From contig JAEMWC010000051.1 of assembly GCA_016490735.1 (NCBI GenBank), positions 690,001 to 754,000 of the forward strand: a stretch of 64,000 nt of DNA, given 5' to 3'. Source of the DNA: Pachyseris speciosa (lineage: Eukaryota; Cnidaria; Anthozoa; Scleractinia; Pachyseridae). Made by a program: the position numbers and the translations under genes. The notes beneath the pieces are model-generated. The model saw nothing but the letters and a program-made list of their open reading frames with translations, did no database searches and was not told the origin of the DNA. This document shows, piece after piece, positions 10,753 through 20,370 of the stretch. The stretch's first letter is position 1. Each line of letters opens with the position of its first letter.

Positions 10753-11280
10753 GATATTTCCACTGAGGACATGGCTTAAATAAGGAACATTTGCAGTCTG
10801 ATTTCACATCCGGTGACATCTGAGACGCATAAATTACAGACAAGGTCGCCGGGTCACGCGTCCAGCCGTTCTCTCTCGGGGAGGAAAGCCCGGACCCGAG
10901 TGAGCGGCGGAAATCGAGCCTACCAAATCCTATGATCCTAAAAGTTTTCCACAAATCTTTTCCCACCGAAAGGAAGCCCAGAAAATGCCCAGCAAGAGAT
11001 AAAGAAAGCGAGGCAAGAAAAGCAAAAGAAAAGGGGAGGAGAGAAAGTGAAAGGTTGAAGGAGAGGGGGCGGCAAAACATTCTCGAAATTTTGTTTTCTG
11101 CGCATGCCCGATCTTGGAAAGCTAATGTTAAGCATCAGGAACAGAAGGGCGCGATGAACTCCACCAGCAAACAGAGGTTTGGGTAGTTTTGGTTCTTTTT
11201 GGCTAGAATTTGGTCAGAAAACGGCTCGACGAGCTTCAAAAGGTGTTTTTCGGCAAAATGCTTGGTAGTCAATGGGTTAA

Positions 11281-12063
11281 TTATAAAAGAAACGAAAGTA
11301 ACTACAGAACGAGGGAATTTGTCATTCTTAGACAATTACATACAAGTTTTACAAAGTTTTAAGTGTGGTTAAGGTGATTCCTCACAATTGCATGGCGCTT
11401 CTTTTACTGCACACGATTTATTAATCATTAGAAACATGACTCATTTGCCTTGATAACGAGGTTTGTCAGCCGAAATTTTCCGTTTGTCGTCCGGTGTTGC
11501 ATAGAAACGAGCATGGCAGGCCCGTAGGGAAGGAGGGTGCGACGGGTGCTTACGCAGCCCCCATTCCCCCGCGCGAGCCGCGAAAGTCCTTTATCAACAT
11601 GAAAAGCAATGATTTGCAAGAGTTCTTTTGTTAGTATTAACCGGCCTTAATTACTGAAACCTCGAGGAACTTGAATCAAGAATAAAGGCCCTGCCTCTTC
11701 AGTGTTGTTTCAAAGATGTAAGATGTGGAATAATATATCAGTCAATTCCTAGAGCGTCCATCCCCTTCCGGGCATACCCCGGGTATTTGACCCGAAATGT
11801 TTCCCGCACGGTGAGGCATTTAACTATCGCGACTAAACGCTAGTCGGCGGTCGCCAGCTAAAGGGTTTCGCGCGTCTTTCGCGCGGATTTTTGATGCAAA
11901 TAATGGCAGAAATGACATTGTAAGGCATAATCTTGTGGAGATTGCAAGAGCAAGTATTGACAGGTTCTTACGGTATTCATTCATTCACCACGGGAGTCGC
12001 CTCGCTCCCTTCACTTCAAGATTCCGCGTAGGTTTTCCGTTGTTTACTGAATATACGGTTGAT
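11281..12063. other. No gene recognised; possible 5' region of the exon at 12064
   Basis: No domain, RNA or repeat was identified. Open frames here are short and lack recognisable features. Confidence 0.3.
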
Positions 12064-12151
12064 ATGCCTTTATTCAAAGTTTGGAGTGCCGCCGAAAAAA
12101 GAAATCGGAAAAGAGTTTTGGCGCACAATTTTTCGGGTTTGGTTTTCAAAG
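12064..12151 (+). CDS. Candidate first exon resembling the start of a CIDE-N domain
   Basis: The frame MPLFKVWSAAEKRNRKRV continues LAHNFSGLVFKG and runs straight into AAAG|GTAAGT, a consensus splice donor at 12151. The pattern K-V-x-S/N-x-x-x-K-x-x-x-K-V-x-A-x-x-[LF]-x-x-L is how CIDE-N domains (CIDE/DFF apoptotic nuclease proteins) begin. I cannot find the next exon in the following kilobases, which are filled by MITEs, so this may be an orphan or captured exon. Upstream in-frame ATGs exist (11935), so the start is uncertain. Confidence 0.3.
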
Positions 12152-12360
12152 GTAAGTGATAGTTATTGTCAGCGGGAAGCATGCCCAAATGCTTCATGCA
12201 ATGAGTGATTTAATTTGCTATAGATTTATTCCTTATTTACCCTTTTTGAGGCCCTGACGCTGGGGCATTTGACCGTCTAAAATGGAAAATGGCCAGGGGT
12301 TTGCCCGGGGGGAGCATAGGCGTTTTTGGAATTGACTGGTACATAAATGGACATTTTGGG

Positions 12361-12676
12361 TGCTTAACATTTGACAGAAAAATCCGGATGGAATGACCGT
12401 TGAATAATGGTAAGCGATTTTCCGAATTTACCGACCAACCGCATGAGATTAGCCCTTACCATTTACTGCAAGGCGTTCCGTCATGCGTACTCACTCATTC
12501 TGGCGCAAAAGGACCTGGAAACGGAACGATTCGCTCAAATGGTAATTCCGTTCCGAAAGGAAAGAGAGGACTACCTCTGGAGGTCGTCCACAATTTCCGA
12601 AAAGATTTTTCGGAAAATTACCTTACCATTTAACTTCAAACCGAAATTTCCGGATTTTTCTGACAAATGGTAAGCA
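12361..12676. mobile_element. MITE, 316 bp
   Basis: The left end is TGCTTAACATTTGACAGAAA and the right end is its near complement (TCTGACAAATGGTAAGCA), continuing with AAATCCGGA-type sequence on both arms. The interior is filled with AATGGTAA/TTACCATT words. No target duplication is clear. Confidence 0.55.
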
Positions 12677-12746
12677 TCCTTGACGTCAGAGATCCGTAAT
12701 CTTCCCAGATACGCCAGGAGCCCAGGTACGCCAAGAAGTAAATGGA

Positions 12747-14151
12747 TGGTTCTGTACGGGTCCGCAAATGATCTCAGGACCGCAAATGATCCCGGACCGC
12801 AAATGATCCCCAAATTGGACCGCAAATTATCCCCATATTGCACCATGTTGGACCGCAAATGATCCCGAACAAAAAATAAGGAATGGCATGGATGGTGAAA
12901 TGGTATGGATAGGGAATTGGCATGAATTGCGATTAGTTTTATCAAAGCCTTAAATCATAGCTCACAACTATCATCATCTGATTAATTTTAAAAAGATAAA
13001 CGTGGTCACACAATCAGACACAATTTGTCCAACTGATGTGAAGCAGTCAATCAGTGTTATCACACCAGGATCCAAACCTATCTCGTTTTTCCTTCCGTCT
13101 TTAGAGATCTTTGTGTTTGTTGTTATCTTTAGTAACTCCAAGAACGTTCACAAATGATACCAATGAAATAAGAACAAGACAGTTTAGCCATATTTTCCGA
13201 ACGCGTGGGAGTCACAGCTCACACGACGGTGACAAGTTTCGGATGATCTTTGACCACTGCTCCGATTTCAACCACATCACCGCGTTTCTCGCCTGCCACA
13301 GGCCAGTCGGCTGATCCCATGAATGTGAGAATGAACTCTTCTAGTATTCTGGGTACAATTTTAAATGAGAGTGCTCAGTGAACAAAAGACGTTTATTTCA
13401 AAAGATAACGAAATCAACTGCGGAATTTTTCAGTTATTTCTTTACGGGTATGTGTGTATTTTAATCCTCCGTTGTATTTGTGATTATACAATTGAATTAT
13501 ACTAGCCTGGGACCAGACTCCGCAGTGGGGTTAAGGAGCGAAAAGAAGGAACGAGCGAGGCGAGCCGAGCGGGGGACTGGCGGCTCGCTTCGCTCGAAGA
13601 TTTTTTTCGCCGCGATCCTTCTTTTCGCTCCTTTAAAATCCCACTGCGGAGCCTGTTTCCAGGCTAATTTATACATGTTCGATTTTCACTGAAATCGGGC
13701 ACGTGCACCGAAGCGTTGATCATATACCCGACAGAAATGAAATCTGACTAAGCATGTTCTCGAACGTCCTGGGATGTACCACACAATAATCAGAAGACAT
13801 GAAGCGAAACTCGCAGTCCACGATCACAGCAAGTGTCTTTACAAAATCAATTACTGTACTATCCAGCCGGCGTCCTAAAATCAACAGACAGAACGTCACG
13901 CAAGATCACAGATTTTCCTCTAAAAACGAAAAAAAAAACTATGGAATAACTCTCATAAAATGATAAAACCTGTTTTTTGTGTGTCATTTTTATATCAATC
14001 CATGCCATTCCTTATTTTTTGGCCGGGATCATTTGCGGTCCAACATGGGGATCATTTGCGGTCCGGGATCATTTGCGGTCCGTTTTGGGGATCATTTGCG
14101 GTCCGGGATCATTTGCGGTCCTGGGATCATTTGCGGACCCGTACAGTTCCA
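12747..14151. mobile_element. Foldback-type element with arms made of GGATCATTTGCGGTCC repeats
   Basis: The left arm begins TGGTTCTGTACGGGTCCGC, then has five copies of GACCGCAAATGATCC. The right arm has six copies of GGGATCATTTGCGGTCC (14024-14140) and ends GCGGACCCGTACAGTTCCA. Outside the repeats, GGAATGGCATGGAT occurs in both arms in inverse order. The core (about 12.9-13.95 kb) has no recognised gene and contains the foldback MITE at 13503-13666. Confidence 0.6.
13503..13666. mobile_element. Foldback MITE, 164 bp
   Basis: The ends TAGCCTGGGACCAGACTCCG and CGGAGCCTGTTTCCAGGCTA are complements with short mismatches. Inside are CGCAGTGGG/CCCACTGCG and GGAGCGAAAAGAAGGA/TCCTTCTTTTCGCTCC. The element sits inside the larger foldback element at 12747-14151. 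Confidence 0.65.
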
Positions 14152-14705
14152 TGGTTATTGGCGCCATATTAACTGGGGGGCAAACGCGGCTAAAATTAAA
14201 TTAAATGTACGGGATTTTGATCCACTTTGAACCGCTGTAACGCCGCTAAAAAGGGGCGGATTTCCAACATTTACCACGCGATTATGCGATTATTACCTGC
14301 GAGGATCATTCTTCATTTGATTTACCACTACTTTTAACGGTTTCATTGATATCGTTCATTCAACAGAATATAAGGCCATTGACGAAGGTACGACGTCCGT
14401 AAATTAGAATTACAAATCATCTCATGTGGCTTCTAAATTCGCGGTAATTTGCATAATTTTGATTAGAGAGGTTTGTATGAAATCTTAAAAATTCGTTTAC
14501 GGCCGTTGTAGCCTGAATCTGTTCTTTATACTTCATGAAAATAATGTCAGTACAAATGTCTTTTGAAAGACATTTTCGCTGCGGAAATCCGCCTCTTGGT
14601 AGCGGTGTTACAGCGGTTTAAAGTCGTTCAAAATCCCATACATTTACTGTAATTTTAGCCGCGTTTGACCCCCAGTTAATATGGCGCCAATAACCGTGGA
14701 ACCAT
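14145..14705. mobile_element. Inverted-repeat element with about 120-bp arms
   Basis: The left arm has GGTTATTGGCGCCATATTAA, CTGGGGGGCAAACGCGGC and AACCGCTGTAACGCCGCTA. The right arm (14585-14705) has the complements in reverse order. It directly abuts, and overlaps by a few bases, the right end of the preceding foldback element. No coding potential is seen. Confidence 0.6.
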
Positions 14706-15480
14706 CTACTGTAAAAAAAATTTTCTGTCATGATTCTTTGCATAAAAATCAGCATTTCCGTAGAAGAAAACACAAACTTGTAGTGAGCGGTAGCTTTCAG
14801 TGTGGTTTTGTTCTATTTGCCGCTGTTTCAACAATGTCCCAAATAATCGTTTGCCTTTACCAGGGAGTGTGATAGAAGAAAGCATTCTAATCCCCGCTCT
14901 AACATGTTCGATTTTTAGTGTCCCGTAAGCAGGGCCGTAGCTAGTATAAATTGGTGAATTTACGGTGTTTTTGTTCCTTATTGCGAGTCTTAAGAAAAAT
15001 TTAAACAGGCTCTGTAGATTCACAGTGGCGTAAGCATTGTCTTGAGGTTTCTGTAACAGGCAATACATTGAAAAACAATAAATGAATATTAAACAGGTGT
15101 TTATTTCCCTTTTTGCGGGCATTGCGTCGGTAACAATTTTCGTCTGGCTACGGCCCAGGTATGCTATTGTCGGATCTTTTAAAATGGCCAAAACGATCCG
15201 AACACATTCTACTGAATCACCCCCATAGCTTGGGACTGCATGCTCGTAAAAATGGTATAACGCGAGATTGATGGGAGAGACTTTCGAGTGTTCTGTTTCA
15301 TGTGAATGCCACTGTTTATGGAATATACCTTTATTACTAGGTATACCTATCGATAAAGTGCCAACGAGACTGAAACACACCAATCATCTACATATATCCA
15401 TTCTCTGTGATTATTTACAGCTACTGTGAAATGATTACCGACACAACGTACCATGCCCTTGAGTTCATAACATTTACCAA
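14706..15480. other. No gene recognised
   Basis: The longest frame (minus strand, 225 codons, 14706-15383) has no domain, low-complexity regions or splice context that I recognise, so I do not call it a gene. Confidence 0.3.
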
Positions 15481-15612
15481 CAGTACCGGTTAAAAGTAAG
15501 TTGACAGTCTCTTTCGAGTCTCGACTCGATCCTCGTTCCTCGATTCCTGTGAGTTTCGAGCATCGAGGATCGAGGCTCAGCTATCGAGAATCGAAAATTT
15601 GGTTTATCAACG

Positions 15613-15643
<31 letters not shown>

Positions 15644-15644
15644 G

Positions 15645-15693
15645 GATTCGATTAGCTGACGTTTCGAGCGTTAGCCCTTCGTCGGAGCGAATC
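15645..15693 (-). ncRNA. Hammerhead-ribozyme-like motif, left Penelope copy
   Basis: Identical by inversion to the motif at 16340-16388: CCGACGA, a short hairpin (AGGGCTAACGCT), CGAAAC, GTC, enclosed by the pairing arms GATTCG and CGAATC. The core CUGANGA has C in place of U4, so activity is uncertain. Confidence 0.45.
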
Positions 15694-15781
15694 GAGGAAT
15701 TGTGGGTTGTGTATGGTTTATATACAGAAAATGGAGCTACGCTATTGGTGGTAACATGGCAACGTGAAAAACAGGAATAAA

Positions 15782-16036
15782 TTAATTGAATGAAAAGCGC
15801 TCGTTGATACCGTGGGGATTAAGAGTGCCAATTTGAAAGATCAGTTTTTGCTCGAGATTTTTACGGCTTTCCGTGGTACCTTGATGTAGGGAAAGGCCGG
15901 AGATCGACATATGTTGTTTACAATGGTTAGGGAGATTAAAATGCCGAGCGACAGGTTTGGATGCGTCTTTGTCATCTTTCTCAACATCACGAAGATGTTC
16001 TCGGAATCGGTCACCTAGTCGTCTTCCGACTAGGTG
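15782..16036 (-). pseudogene. Penelope GIY-YIG endonuclease C-terminus, left copy
   Basis: The frame contains RRLGDRFREHLRDVEKDD, SKPVARHFNLPNHCKQHM and GTTESRKNLEQKLIFQIGT, ending NPHGINERFSFN and a stop at 15782. R..RF.EH....; .H....H is the conserved tail of the PLE-type GIY-YIG nuclease, which nicks target DNA during retrotransposition. The catalytic GIY/YIG start and the reverse transcriptase are missing because the copy is cut off at the palindrome centre. Confidence 0.75.
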
Positions 16037-16039
16037 ACT

Positions 16040-16251
16040 TCCGACTAGGTGACCGATTCCGAGAACATCTTCGTGATGTTGAGAAAGATGACAAAGACGC
16101 ATCCAAACCTGTCGCTCGGCATTTTAATCTCCCTAACCATTGTAAACAACATATGTCGATCTCCGGCCTTTCCCTACATCAAGGTACCACGGAAAGCCGT
16201 AAAAATCTGGCACATCCCCACGGTATCAACGAGCGCTTTTCATTCAATTAA
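16040..16251 (+). pseudogene. Penelope GIY-YIG endonuclease C-terminus, right copy
   Basis: This is the mirror copy of the frame ending at 15782, with the same RLGDRFREHLRDVEKDD to NERFSFN sequence. It has an in-frame loss of the segment containing EQKLIFQIGTL, so TESRKNL is followed directly by AHPHGINERF. Confidence 0.7.
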
Positions 16252-16339
16252 TTTATTCCTGTTTTTCACGTTGCCATGTTACCACCAATAGCGTAGCTCC
16301 ATTTTCTGTATATAAACCATACACAACCCACAATTCCTC

Positions 16340-16388
16340 GATTCGCTCCGACGAAGGGCTAACGCTCGAAACGTCAGCTAATCGAATC
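16340..16388 (+). ncRNA. Hammerhead-ribozyme-like motif, right Penelope copy
   Basis: The order is stem I arm GATTCG, core CCGACGA, stem II hairpin, core CGAAAC, a very short stem III, GTC, and stem I arm CGAATC. Penelope-like elements are known to carry minimal type I hammerheads with tiny stem III. Position 4 of the core is C rather than U. Confidence 0.45.
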
Positions 16389-16389
16389 C

Positions 16390-16420
<31 letters not shown>

Positions 16421-16452
16421 CGTTGATAAACCAAATTTTCGTGTTTCACTCC

Positions 16453-16498
<46 letters not shown>

Positions 16499-16540
16499 TT
16501 CATTTATCGAGAATCGAGTCGAGGATCGCGTCTCGCAAGA

Positions 16541-17483
16541 TCAGAGATAATGAACTTGTCGCTTGACTGATCACTCGATAGACCTTTCAAGCAAATCGGG
16601 ATCACATCTTGAAAAGCAACTTGGAGCAATTACAAAATACTCATCCACATCGTTTACATATTCCTTCAGCTACTCGAAGAAACGCAAACAATTCAAGAGT
16701 AGTCTTTCAGTACGCGATATGTTTCTAAAAATGCGAACCTCTTACAACTGACAGATGGGTCGCAATTCGCAGAAATCAACGCTTGAGAAAGAACAATGGC
16801 CACGGACTGACCACACCACTACAATATCTCGCAATAAGTAACAAATGTTCGATGAAGAAAACTTGACCGACCTCTAAAGTTTATCTGAGTGTAGGCTTTT
16901 GTACATTATGCTAGCATTTTTTGGAGCATTTTGGTGAGGCAAAAGCATAGAGTATTATTCGAGCATTTTAGTGGCATTTTCCGGGAAAATTAATTTTTTT
17001 GCGAGAAACTCAGAAAGAAATTATTTTTTTGAGAAAATGAAGACTAAAACTCAAAATTCATAGATGACTTCGAGGATTATGTTTTTTGGCTGTATTTATG
17101 AACTTGTATACGTTGTTGTTGTTGTTTCTTGCAACACTTGTACGTTTTTGTAAGTGTGAACAGTTAACACCACGTTACAAACTTTGAAATTAATTTAAAA
17201 ACCGTTTATATATATAATGGGCATTATCCGAGCATTTTAGTGGCTTTATTTGGGAAAACCGAGCATTTTAGTGGGAAAATTGGAGCATTGAGGTGGAGCA
17301 TTTTAGTGGGGAAACAAAAGCATAATGTACAAAAGCCTATCTGAGTGTTGCATGTTTCACAGACACGCATAATTTTAACATGAAATTCGATACGCGTAGG
17401 TGTCAATACATGACTCCGGTACTGATTAATGTTCACTCTTTATGGTGCTCGTTCGTAACTTAATATGGGGGAATAATGGGGGA
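16541..17483. other. No gene recognised
   Basis: No coding or RNA feature. The words GAGCATTTTAGTGG and AAAGCATA occur in both orientations around 16900-17000 and 17220-17340, suggesting a further decayed inverted-repeat element (roughly 16890-17337, ends TAGGCTTTTGTACATTATGC and complement). Confidence 0.45.
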
Positions 17484-17750
17484 GCAGGGATGGCGCAGTG
17501 GTGAGAGCACTCGCCTTCCACCAATGTGGCCCGGGTTCGATTCCCGGACTCGGCGTCATATGTGGGTTGAGTTTGTTGTTGGTTCTTTTCTCTGCTCCGA
17601 GAGGTTTTTCTCCGGGTTCTCCGGTTTTCCCCTCTCCACAAAAACCAACATTTCCAAATTCCAATTCAATCTGCTTGTAAAGCGCATTTGAACATATACA
17701 CATGGAAAATGCGCTATATAAGTCCTAAATTATTATTATTATTATTAATT
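17484..17750 (+). mobile_element. tRNA-derived SINE with (ATT)n tail
   Basis: The head has a Pol III A box (TGGCGCAGTGGTGAG) and B box (GGGTTCGATTCCC) with tRNA-like spacing. A conserved body (TTTTCTCCGGGTTCTCCGG, AAAGCGCATTTGAAC) follows, then GCGCTATATAAGTCC and an ATT microsatellite. A degenerate minus-strand relative lies at 30975-31110. Transcription would be by RNA polymerase III; mobilisation needs a partner LINE with a similar tail. Confidence 0.8.
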
Positions 17751-19072
17751 TCGTTGAAACAGGGTTTTCTTCGACCGTTCTTAGGAATAAATTTTACAAT
17801 GTAACTCCTCCAAACTAGAGACACAAATGTGTGTAATTCGTTATGGTATGCAAATTTTCTATTCTCACGCGCGTTGTTTGTCAAGTCTATTTTTTAAAAT
17901 TCGATGTTTTCTTTGTGCTATTTTTGGCCGAAGATTGAAGATCATCTCGTCGACGTTTCTATCCAGATTATACACGCATTTCACTTCGGATGTTTCCTTG
18001 GAGTTTTTCTAGTGTTCCCATCGAATGTTTATCTATTTATTTATTTCAAAGGCGAGGAGCGATTTTCGATAAGCTACCATGTGTTGTTTTCGTCCTCGTG
18101 GTTGTTTATAATGAGCGGCTTTGTCGAAACTTGTTCGATTAACCGCACCAGCCTTTAATTCCTTACGCTTGCCAAGCGACTACTGGCTAGCGACTACGCT
18201 ATTCGTCTACTTGTACACTGTGCATTTTCGTCGAGAAATAGGCTGCTAATTCTTGAAATTTTGATCGCTTTTGATGACAGTGTCCGCGATGAACCGCAGC
18301 GATCTTGATTCGTTGAACAAACGGCAATACATTGTATGAACGTACATTTAGCATCGGAATTTTTATGCAGAAAAAAAGCACAACGCTGTAACCTCGAATG
18401 AAACTGAATGTCTTTTGACCTTGTTTTTTTTTAATGCAGTATGCGATATTTCCTCGAGAAGTACACCGCGTCCTCAAAACCTAAATGACTTTTCACAGTA
18501 TTTGACTGCGCTGTCCTTTAGCGTGAATTCGTTGCGTTGTTTGAAAGGAAACTGTTGTAGTGTCTACTTGTCCATACAGAACAACTGTGTTCTTTCCTCA
18601 AGAACTTGAAAAGTCTCCAAACAAACGTCTCCAAAACCCATACAATCTCAGTAGGCAAAGATACGATACAAACGGCAACGAAAGGAAAGCAACGCTCGCG
18701 TGCCCAGTACCGCCTTTTGATTGGTTAACACCAAAATCTAACACGTGTTTTCATTGGTTCCAATAGTTCCATCGTTGCAATTGGCTCAAAGCAAAGTCTC
18801 AGGGGAATCTACATTACATCAGGTTACACTTTTTGAAGCTCGATCGAGAATTTTTCTGCCTATTGCCATTTCTTCCGCGGCTCTATTCTGCTGCCGCCTC
18901 GCCATCCGAGCGTCTTCGCTCGGAGGCTCGTTGGCAATTATATCTCTTACTTAGTACGAGCGCTGTGATTGGTCAGTTTTGCGGGCCGTATTCTACAGTT
19001 TCAACTAGTTTCCTTTTCCGCGCGCCGGATTAATCTCAGAGATATAATAAATATCTTACTAACCTTGTTTTC
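17751..19072. other. No gene recognised
   Basis: Only short frames without recognisable domains. I see no exon-like segment bounded by consensus signals. Confidence 0.3.
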
Positions 19073-19212
19073 TCGGTCCGTACTGTAAGTTACGGATCCT
19101 CGTTTTTTTCCCATTAATTTATGGCCCGCGCGCTTTGTGCTTGGGCCATAAATCAACGGGAACAGGAGCCCTGACGGGAAAAAACTCGGTCCGTAACTTA
19201 CGGTACGGACCG
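19073..19212. mobile_element. Foldback MITE, about 140 bp
   Basis: The arms CGGTCCGTACTGTAAGTTAC and its complement (GTAACTTACGGTACGGACCG) enclose a second inverted pair, ATTTATGGCCC / GGGCCATAAAT. Confidence 0.65.
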
Positions 19213-19724
19213 GTTAGTAAGAGGTATTTACTGAGAGCAGTAGTAGTAAAAAGAGGGAGTTGGGGGAGGGTGGATTTCACACGACAGGCTTGGGTAAGTG
19301 TCTCCGGGGTTAGCATTCATCTGTTCCTTATTACTACAACTGCCAGGCAGGTAAAGTACTTCGTCGCAACATATGAACACAATTTTGATATTGGCCAGAT
19401 TGTAACGCATCGTTATCGCGTCGTTTTTGACGAACTCGGTCCCGCGGGTGTCGATCGAACTGAATTTGTTAGAACCTCTAGTGAGCACGTGAAATTGTTC
19501 TGAAAGAAAAGATGGTACGTTCGAGTTATTTTCTAACAAATTTGATTGCTTAATTAAGGAGATGCTTTTTATAAGAAAACTCAAACCATCCCTATACGTG
19601 GAAACGGACTCGATTCGCGCAAAGGTATTCACTTGAAGAACTTGTGACCCTTTGTTATTATGTTAATTTGTAGAGACTATAGAAATCAAATCTTCGCATT
19701 ACTTATTATTTTGCCTTGAGAATG

Positions 19725-19769
19725 GTGTCATGATGACGCCCAAACGTCGGCTTTTAATGTTAATATTCG

Positions 19770-19827
<58 letters not shown>

Positions 19828-19829
19828 GT
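19725..19829 (+). repeat. Penelope-like tail remnant and (ATT)n microsatellite
   Basis: TGATGACGCCCAAACGTCGGC (19731-19751) resembles a decayed hammerhead core (CTGATGA...GAAACGTC) and is followed, after AATATTCG, by about 20 ATT units (19770-19829). This looks like the 3' end of an element with a microsatellite tail. Confidence 0.35.
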
Positions 19830-20224
19830 ATTACATAAGAACACAACACATACGGTTTATGATTGTTTTAATATTAAAAGAACGTTCCTCGATCATACAA
19901 TTATTTTCGTTCGAAATGTTACAAATTCGTTGGGTATCAAAAATGATTTCTTAAATCCGGATATACTTCTCAGCTAAGATATCACGCTTTAACTGTACAG
20001 TTGTTGTCAAACTTCGTTTTGTAATTTGTTTCTACACTCTCCTCGCGAAATAAGAATAAAACTTCACTCTACCAAATGCTATAAATTAATTTCTTTCATT
20101 TCTACCTACACGTACAACGGAATAAATGCGGGATAGAATCCGACATGTTGCAAATACTTACAATGCATGTACATATTGAAAATTCGTATTTTTCTATAGA
20201 TGCTAAAATTGAATATTGTTTTTT
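19830..20224. other. Non-coding, downstream of the TTLL gene
   Basis: No feature recognised. It lies just beyond the likely polyadenylation region of the minus-strand TTLL gene. Confidence 0.3.
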
Positions 20225-20230
20225 TTTAAT
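20225..20230 (-). promoter_or_regulatory. Possible polyadenylation signal ATTAAA of the TTLL gene
   Basis: ATTAAA on the minus strand lies about 100 bases after the stop codon at 20329. It is the commonest variant of AATAAA, and no better hexamer is nearer. Confidence 0.35.
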
Positions 20231-20328
20231 AAGATTCAGCCGTTATTGAATTCCTTTTCGGTAATTCAGCATGGAGCACTAGGTGCGTGTTGTCCAGATT
20301 TTTTCTTTTTAGTTGAGTCTGTTGCTAA

Positions 20329-20370
20329 TCAACTCAAGACTGCTGCATGGTTCTCGCGAAGTTCAAGTTG
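20329..20370 (-). CDS. TTLL13: TTLL exon 17, last coding exon (42 nt)
   Basis: Acceptor TTTTCACAG. Encodes QLELRENHAAVLS and TGA. It follows exon 16 in frame to give MRLKQLELREN. The intron before it (about 2 kb) holds the 976-bp TIR element at 21205-22180. Confidence 0.8.
   Translation of the reverse strand, partial: QLELRENHAAVLS

Larger units (their letters stand above)
9078..10922. mobile_element. RecQ-carrying TIR transposon, copy 1 (1845 bp)
   Basis: Terminal inverted repeats of about 65 bp (left TAGGCTCGATTTCCGCCGCT, right its complement, one 2-bp difference inside) bound the element. The nine bases CCAAATCCT are duplicated at 9069-9077 and 10923-10931. A paralogous piggyBac-like copy (minus strand, 32782-32790) has a single copy of the nine bases at the same place and no insert. 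Inside, a RecQ-like helicase fragment runs rightward from the left end and a cysteine-rich gene runs leftward from the right end. The two are truncated against each other near 9.7 kb, as expected for an internally deleted derivative of a larger autonomous transposon. Confidence 0.8.
8813..11276. mobile_element. piggyBac-like non-autonomous element, interrupted by a RecQ-carrying element
   Basis: Both ends are flanked by TTAA (8809-8812 and 11277-11280). The termini are ACCCATTGGTACCC on the left and CAATGGG on the right. TTAA duplications and CCC-starting ends are hallmarks of piggyBac. A subterminal palindrome GCCGGCCTAAACCGGC follows the left end. The same family occurs complete at 52860-53861 and as an inverted fragment ending at 33052. 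The central 1.85 kb (9078-10922) is a separate, younger insertion. No piggyBac transposase is present. Confidence 0.65.
15592..16441. mobile_element. Two 5'-truncated Penelope-like elements fused head to head (850-bp palindrome)
   Basis: The arms 15592-16020 and 16043-16441 are near-identical complements. Each arm encodes the C-terminal end of a Penelope GIY-YIG endonuclease domain. The arms meet at a short spacer where TTCCGACTAGGTGAC is repeated. The right arm lacks about 32 bases that the left arm keeps (around 15830-15860). Each outer end carries a hammerhead-like motif and the inverted word GTTTATCAACGGAGTTGATAA. Neither copy has reverse transcriptase. Confidence 0.75.
15481..16540. mobile_element. 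Tc1/mariner-like element interrupted by a Penelope palindrome
   Basis: The left end CAGTACCGGTTAAAAGTAAG, followed by GAGTCTCGACTCGATCCTCG-type sequence, matches the ends of the TA-flanked element at 35448-36822. The matching inner-arm sequence (TCGAGAATCGAGTCGAGGAT) resumes at about 16506, after the Penelope copies. The outer right terminus is not intact. Confidence 0.5.

Noticed and set aside
14706..15383. A 225-codon minus-strand open frame
   Set aside because: No recognisable domain or plausible splice context; composition looks like non-coding AT-rich sequence.
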